DNA of 11,009 bases, taken from Candidatus Poseidoniales archaeon (GTDB taxonomy: Archaea > Thermoplasmatota > Poseidoniia > Poseidoniales > Poseidoniaceae). Both the position numbers and the translations under genes were made by a program. The DNA lies in the NCBI GenBank assembly GCA_012270265.1, contig JAAXIR010000017.1:1-11009 (forward strand), given 5' to 3'. Below, piece by piece: positions 7,063-11,009 of this stretch. Position 1 is the stretch's first letter. The number at the start of each line of letters is the position of its first letter. The notes under the pieces were generated by a model, which was given only the letters and a program-made list of their open reading frames with translations, searched no databases and was not told the DNA's origin.

Positions 7063-7521
7063 ATGAGCGGAATGACGGGTGAAGCGAAACTTCTGAGGTT
7101 AGGCGCACAGGACTTGAACAACGATGGTCGAATTATCAACCTCGTGATTGCAGGCTCAAGTAGGTTTTACGACTACTCCATTATTGAGGAAATTCTTGAC
7201 CAGTGGATAGAAATTGAAGGCTATCCTGATCTTATTATCGTGGGTGGTGCGAGTGGTGTTGACTACCTCGCTGAACGTTGGGCTACCAACAATCACATCG
7301 AGTTCATCATGTTCAATGAATTCTGGGATAATCCTCGTCCAGGGCTGGAGGATTCAGGTAGAGGTGAGGCTCCATTGGAATTAACAGAAAAACTTCTCGA
7401 AGCAGCCACGCACGTTCTTGCATTCCTTGGTGAAGGCAGCAAGTGGACTAAGGTTGTCGCAGATGAGGCACATCAACGTGGAATTCCAACCTATGTTCAT
7501 CACTTGGATGAGTCCGATTGA
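7063..7521 (+). CDS. SLOG-superfamily (DUF2493/YspA-like) putative nucleotide-binding protein
   Basis: The 152-residue soluble protein has the layout of a small Rossmann-like SLOG domain. A first strand and loop, LVIAGSSRFYDY (27-38), is followed by a helix. A second strand leads to the glycine-rich IVGGASGVDYLAERWA (59-74), the usual ligand loop of DUF2493-type proteins. A later strand, HVLAFLGEGSKWTK, resembles the third loop, and a final GIPTYV strand closes the fold. The family is thought to bind nucleotides or nucleotide-derived ligands, but for most members, including this one, no reaction is known. The GPxRN-type motif common in bacterial relatives is not visible; a Gly/Glu-rich stretch (about 92-105) is in its place. 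The first 22 residues look like an N-terminal extension and Met4 (7072) is an alternative start. The gene stands alone and overlaps the convergent transferase by 22 bases. Confidence 0.75.
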   Translation: MSGMTGEAKLLRLGAQDLNNDGRIINLVIAGSSRFYDYSIIEEILDQWIEIEGYPDLIIVGGASGVDYLAERWATNNHIEFIMFNEFWDNPRPGLEDSGRGEAPLELTEKLLEAATHVLAFLGEGSKWTKVVADEAHQRGIPTYVHHLDESD

Positions 7522-8222
7522 GAGTGTTTGATGAAGCGAGCAGGTATCCCGGCCCATACTTCCCCATCAGGAATGACCTTCCGCTTTGGAAGGACTGCAC
7601 GACTACCGAGGATGCAATTTTCTCCAATCCGTGACCCAGGGCCAACCATTGTTGCTCCACCGACGGTGGAATTCTTTCCAACGATCACTTTCTCCAAGAC
7701 GATGTTACCTTTTTCGACAAGATGGCCGTTGATGGTTGCACCGCCTCCGACGACCACATTGTCTCCGAGTTCGACCAGAGACGGATCGTTAATGGTCGAC
7801 GAATTGATGTTGACATTCTTTCCAATCTTGCAACCTGCAAGACGATAGTATGCGTTCGCAAAAAAGGATGGGACAATATGATTCAGAAACGGTTGTGTCG
7901 AACGATGGAGCTGGCCACAAATGGCCCATCGAATCGTTGTCATCGATGCGAGTGGAGCCACGATGCGCTCATTGAAGCGTAACCGTATGAGGAACTGCAA
8001 GGTTCCTGATAACAACAAAAGAAACATTCCCCAAGTCAGGAACGCAATCGATGCAGAGAATCCGATCAGAAGCAAATCTGGCCAACTCCTGTCACCTGGA
8101 CCGTAAGCTGTTATCCAATCAAACACATAGATAGCAGGAGCAATCGGCAGACCCCAAACAACACCCATGAGCAGAATCATGATGATGGACAAGACCGCTT
8201 GGATCTGAGTGAAGCCACGCAT
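7500..8222 (-). CDS. Membrane-anchored left-handed beta-helix (hexapeptide-repeat) transferase-like protein
   Basis: The 240-residue product has two N-terminal hydrophobic segments (about 8-32 and 49-73), an amphipathic linker, and then a C-terminal left-handed beta-helix region (about 130-225). In that region V/I-G-x-N/G-x-x-V type hexads repeat, for example IGKNVN, LGDNVVVGGGA, VGKNSTVGGATMVG and IGENCILG, ending in the WAGIPAR motif typical of hexapeptide acyltransferases. The arrangement, including DPSLVELGDN, resembles the beta-helix part of NRPS-terminal Pls-like proteins. The known role of such folds is acyl or acetyl transfer, often from acyl-CoA or acetyl-CoA. No donor or acceptor is identifiable here, and the membrane anchor suggests a lipid, surface polymer or transported substrate. 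It follows the UMF1-like permease by 12 bases and is surely cotranscribed with it. An in-frame GTG at 8231 is less favoured because of the SD position. Confidence 0.8.
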   Translation of the reverse strand: MRGFTQIQAVLSIIMILLMGVVWGLPIAPAIYVFDWITAYGPGDRSWPDLLLIGFSASIAFLTWGMFLLLLSGTLQFLIRLRFNERIVAPLASMTTIRWAICGQLHRSTQPFLNHIVPSFFANAYYRLAGCKIGKNVNINSSTINDPSLVELGDNVVVGGGATINGHLVEKGNIVLEKVIVGKNSTVGGATMVGPGSRIGENCILGSRAVLPKRKVIPDGEVWAGIPARFIKHSQSDSSK

Positions 8223-8227
8223 GGCCT

Positions 8228-8233
8228 TCACCC
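8228..8233 (-). promoter_or_regulatory. Shine-Dalgarno GGGTGA for the beta-helix transferase gene
   Basis: On the minus strand GGGTGA lies between the permease stop codon and the ATG at 8222, with a 5-base gap. It contains the GTG that would be the alternative start, so it argues for the ATG. GGTGA is complementary to the usual archaeal 16S tail. Confidence 0.5.
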
Positions 8234-8234
8234 A

Positions 8235-10250
8235 TCAAGCATCAGCCTTGGCAGCTTCTGCTCGTGCTCGAGCGTCTTCTTCTTCTGCAACGCGTATACC
8301 TTCTTCGAGGTCGACACGGCTTGTGAGATAGGTACCTGCAAGAATGACGATGGTAATGGTCAGAATCGCAACACGACTATCGAAGACAGAACTTGCAATA
8401 CCGTACAGGAAGGTTCCGATCATTGCCGCAGACTTTCCAAGGAATCCAAAGAATCCGAAGAATTCAGATGTTCGGGTTTCTGGGACAAGTTGAGAGAACA
8501 TCGAACGTGCTTGTGCACCAGCGCTTCCCATCGCAACACCGACAAACATTCCAAGGATAATCCACTGCAATGAAACGCTAATGTTCAATGGACCCCACAC
8601 ATTGTCACGCATGAAGGTCGCCCATCCGTCTGCAGGGCCACCCTGGTCAACTACTGTTGGATGCCGGTCACCAAGTTCGGCTTCACCTTCCATCGGTCCA
8701 CCTACGAAGAGGATTGAGAATCGGTGATCGCTGGTGTTTTCGAAGGCAGCGACCATCATTGTAGCATTCTCTGCATCGATTTGCTTGACTTCATCCTCTT
8801 CTGTGACTTGCTGATCCGCCAGATAGCTTGATGCAAAAATGGCGACAGCAACCATGGCAATCATGGCGACAACACCCAACCAACCGAGTTCTTTGCTTTG
8901 GATGAACATGATTCCGCCACCAAGAAGTGCGACGAAAGCGAGAATAACAACACAAACGATGAGACCAGTTGCGATGGTGCTCTCGCCTTTGTCACCAACG
9001 CTGTAATCTGGTTCAGGGAAGTGTTCCTGGAAATTGTCTCTAAAGGCAGAATCACCCTCAGCCGTTTCCCCAATCCAGCCTTCGTAACCACGATCGTAGA
9101 GCGTGGTCATGTTGTACATTCCTGATTCAGCATCCCACGTAAAGGTGAAATCGTAGCGCTCAGCATCATCAGGGGTTCCATCGTTGTCTTCATCGGCGGT
9201 TGGATCGAGCTCAAGTGGTGCGAAACCTGCTGCAGTAACGGCAACGAAACAGTAGATGAGCAAAGCAAGCATCAGAGCAAATTTGGTGCCTTTCACATCA
9301 GCAAGCTTCCCAAAGACAAGCGTCATAGGAATGGCAACAACGGTGACAGTGAGTAAGAGTATAACGTTCATGCTCGGGTTGAGACGGAGAACGGATTCCC
9401 CGAAGGCACTCGCCATGCTCGCAATGGTGTTGACACCATCGTAGAACAAGAGATAGGCAAGGAGGAAGAAAGCGAGAACCTTGAATCGCTTGACTTCCTT
9501 GAACGTCTGAAGCACTTGTCCATACGCCATTTTTGTTGCTTTTCCAAAACCTTCCCACTCCATTTCAGATGGGATTTCTGGTTCAGGCGTCCACTTGAAG
9601 ATCAATGCACCAAAGCCCCACCACCAAATAGACGATGTAGCGAAGATAATCGCCATTTTGAAATTGGTATCCCATGACGTTCCGAGGAGAACGATGAGGT
9701 GGAAAATCAGCAGTGAAGAACCGCCGATGAATCCATAGGCATATCCCCAGGTTGACACGTGATCCTGACACTTTCTTGGAGCCAGGTATGGCATGAAGGA
9801 GTAGTAGATGACGTTACCACCGGTAAATCCGATGGTACCAATGGTGTACATCAAAGCGAGAATGATGTAGCCTTGTGAGCCAAAATACGGTGCAGCACCC
9901 ATCAACGCTGTGAAGAGGATACCAGCAACAGTATACCATTTGAGGAGTTTCTTCTTGATCGGCATTTTATCGGCAATGACACCGAGAGCAGGTGCAGTAA
10001 CCACAACGAAAATCATCGAGATGGTCAAGACCCACGCATAAAAGGTATCACCAGACTGCGTACCTGTAGCAGTGTTGTACAAGGCTGCCATCAGAGCAGG
10101 CGCGATGACCGTCATTACTGTAAGCGCATAGGCTTGGTTTGCCCAATCAAAGAAGTACCAGCCTTTGAGGGCCTTCTTGTCATCATCACTCATGGAAGAC
10201 ATAATTTCCTTTGTCGTTCGCATATCTTCTGCAGTTGCCATCTCACTCAT
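8235..10250 (-). CDS. UMF1/Atg22-like major facilitator permease with extracytoplasmic inserts
   Basis: The 671-residue product matches the UMF1 (Atg22-like) branch of the MFS: GWYFFDWANQAYA (30-42) at the first helix, a motif-A-like FGKLADVKGTK (313-323) between helices 8 and 9, and GAQARSMFSQLVPETRTSEF (578-597) after helix 10. Family members are thought to move amino acids or other small metabolites across membranes; no substrate is predictable here. Usual length is roughly 400-500 residues. The excess lies between helices 9 and 10 (about 345-556): a polar segment beginning with the acidic repeat DPTADEDNDGTPDDAE, two extra hydrophobic helices (about 428-452, 456-476), then a second polar segment. 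By parity both polar segments face outside and the protein would have 14 helices. The C-terminal tail is charged and Ala/Glu-rich. Met4 (10241) is an alternative start. It is the first gene of a two-gene operon with the beta-helix transferase. Confidence 0.88.
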   Translation of the reverse strand: MSEMATAEDMRTTKEIMSSMSDDDKKALKGWYFFDWANQAYALTVMTVIAPALMAALYNTATGTQSGDTFYAWVLTISMIFVVVTAPALGVIADKMPIKKKLLKWYTVAGILFTALMGAAPYFGSQGYIILALMYTIGTIGFTGGNVIYYSFMPYLAPRKCQDHVSTWGYAYGFIGGSSLLIFHLIVLLGTSWDTNFKMAIIFATSSIWWWGFGALIFKWTPEPEIPSEMEWEGFGKATKMAYGQVLQTFKEVKRFKVLAFFLLAYLLFYDGVNTIASMASAFGESVLRLNPSMNVILLLTVTVVAIPMTLVFGKLADVKGTKFALMLALLIYCFVAVTAAGFAPLELDPTADEDNDGTPDDAERYDFTFTWDAESGMYNMTTLYDRGYEGWIGETAEGDSAFRDNFQEHFPEPDYSVGDKGESTIATGLIVCVVILAFVALLGGGIMFIQSKELGWLGVVAMIAMVAVAIFASSYLADQQVTEEDEVKQIDAENATMMVAAFENTSDHRFSILFVGGPMEGEAELGDRHPTVVDQGGPADGWATFMRDNVWGPLNISVSLQWIILGMFVGVAMGSAGAQARSMFSQLVPETRTSEFFGFFGFLGKSAAMIGTFLYGIASSVFDSRVAILTITIVILAGTYLTSRVDLEEGIRVAEEEDARARAEAAKADA

Positions 10251-10320
10251 GGTATCCCTAACAACACCATATTGGACTTGGTTTATGAAAACAGCACCTG
10301 CATGAATGCTACGCAGAACA

Positions 10321-10349
10321 GTTTGAATCGATTTGACAAATCTTCAAAC
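10321..10349. promoter_or_regulatory. 29-base imperfect palindrome upstream of the SDR gene, candidate operator
   Basis: Left arm GTTTGAA (10321-10327) pairs with TTCAAAC (10343-10349), and GATTT (10330-10334) pairs with AAATC (10338-10342) around a GAC centre. Only TC at 10328-10329 is unpaired, giving 12 pairs in all. The element ends 23 bases before the SDR ATG, so if that transcript is leaderless it covers the expected TATA position and could be bound by a dimeric repressor. It lies in the 122-base divergent intergenic region shared with the permease operon, about 70 bases before that gene's start. There is no T tract after it, so a terminator is unlikely. Confidence 0.4.
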
Positions 10350-10372
10350 CTTGATGCACCTAGGAAGAAAAC

Positions 10373-11009
10373 ATGAGCAAAAGATATCCAAATGTCCTAG
10401 TGACGGGATGTACAGGATTCCTGGGACGACATGTGACTCAGGAATTCTTGTCACGTGGATACAAGGTGCGTGGTACGACTCGCTCACCAGTAGAACAACA
10501 TCAGTCGATTCGCAGTGATTTTGAACACAGTGATGCACTCGAATTGTGTACACTCGATCTGATTGCCGACTCAGGCTGGGACAAAGCCATGGATGGCATC
10601 GATGCGGTCATCCATACCGCCTCACCATTTTCTGCTTACGAACCCAAAGATGAGATGGAATTGATCGGACCTGCTCGAGAGGGAACCTTACGAGTTCTCA
10701 AAACCGCTTACGATTCTGGCATTCGTAAGTTTGTGATTACTTCATCAACAGCGGCCATATCTGGTGCAACACCAACAACCAAAAATTACACCTACACAGA
10801 ACAAGATTGGACCGATTTGGAGAAGGATATTTCTGCATACACCAAGAGCAAAACACTCGCCGAGCAAGCAGCAAGAGCGTTTGCATCTAAGCACGAAGAT
10901 GTTGAATTAACAACGGTCAATCCGAACGTGATCTTTGGTCCACTGCACAGCGGCCGCTCTGGTCCGTCCCTCCGTATCATCGAATCCTTCGTGAAGAGTT
11001 CGTCCCCAG
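10373..11009 (+). CDS. NAD(P)-dependent extended SDR, dihydroflavonol-reductase-like (3' end outside window)
   Basis: The open frame runs off the window after 212 codons, so the gene is partial at its 3' end. The visible part is an extended short-chain dehydrogenase/reductase: Rossmann loop TGCTGFLG (11-18) for the dinucleotide, an Arg at 37 after the second strand that may favour NADPH, IHTASPF (80-86), the catalytic Ser in ITSSTAA (Ser124 or Ser125), and YxxxK as Tyr156/Lys160 in AYTKSKTLAE. NPNVIFGP follows. The HTASPF and SKTLAE motifs place it nearest the dihydroflavonol-4-reductase / cinnamoyl-CoA-reductase / aldehyde-reductase group, which reduces carbonyls of many small molecules; the true substrate is unknown. 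Typical members have about 330 residues, so roughly a third is missing. The start is the ATG at 10373, preceded by AGGAAG about 5 bases away, with a palindrome further upstream. Confidence 0.88.
   Translation, partial: MSKRYPNVLVTGCTGFLGRHVTQEFLSRGYKVRGTTRSPVEQHQSIRSDFEHSDALELCTLDLIADSGWDKAMDGIDAVIHTASPFSAYEPKDEMELIGPAREGTLRVLKTAYDSGIRKFVITSSTAAISGATPTTKNYTYTEQDWTDLEKDISAYTKSKTLAEQAARAFASKHEDVELTTVNPNVIFGPLHSGRSGPSLRIIESFVKSSSP

Noticed and set aside
8199..8573. Plus-strand frame of 124 codons across the permease and transferase junction
   Set aside because: Cys/Ser/Asn-rich antisense shadow of two recognisable minus-strand genes.
1..11009. Search for tRNA or rRNA genes, CRISPR repeats, insertion-sequence ends, toxin-antitoxin or defence operons
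   Set aside because: Nothing convincing was seen by eye; nearly all of the sequence is taken up by the listed genes.

Overview
The window looks like a piece of an archaeal chromosome with very tight gene packing. The archaeal signal comes from a TrmY-type tRNA pseudouridine-54 methyltransferase, placed directly behind a CoaBC whose decarboxylase half has archaeal-style motifs. The mix of an OPT transporter, SurE, an EamA permease and an Atg22/UMF1-like permease, at moderate GC, would suit a marine planktonic euryarchaeon such as Marine Group II (Poseidoniales). That lineage assignment is inference from gene content; no rRNA or other marker is present. No tRNA, rRNA, CRISPR array, insertion sequence or phage gene was seen, and no gene-free stretch exceeds about 125 bases.

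Left block (about 124-2647). A four-helix membrane protein with a C-terminal zinc ribbon runs leftward. Diverging from it, coaBC (coenzyme A synthesis) and trmY (tRNA modification) run rightward as a translationally coupled pair: trmY appears to start at a GTG one base after the coaBC stop.

Middle block (2637-6945, minus strand). An OPT-family transporter, an EamA/DMT permease and the 5'-nucleotidase surE form one compact operon, read OPT, then EamA, then surE. Junctions are a few bases apart or overlap. The set is consistent with nutrient scavenging and metabolite traffic, but the substrates cannot be read from sequence. surE and trmY converge and overlap by 11 bases.

Right block (7063-11009). 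A lone SLOG/DUF2493-like nucleotide-binding protein points right and overlaps, tail to tail by 22 bases, a membrane-anchored left-handed beta-helix (hexapeptide-repeat) transferase. That transferase follows an unusually long UMF1/Atg22-like permease in a two-gene minus-strand operon. The permease carries two extracytoplasmic inserts flanking an extra helix pair, the first with a calcium-binding-type acidic repeat. Diverging from it is an NAD(P)-dependent extended SDR of the dihydroflavonol-reductase type, cut by the window end; a strong imperfect palindrome lies just before its start.

Most of the window is ordinary housekeeping and transport. The points most worth a second look are the insert-bearing permease, the missing decarboxylase histidine in CoaBC, the palindrome upstream of the SDR gene, and the unassigned membrane zinc-ribbon and SLOG proteins.
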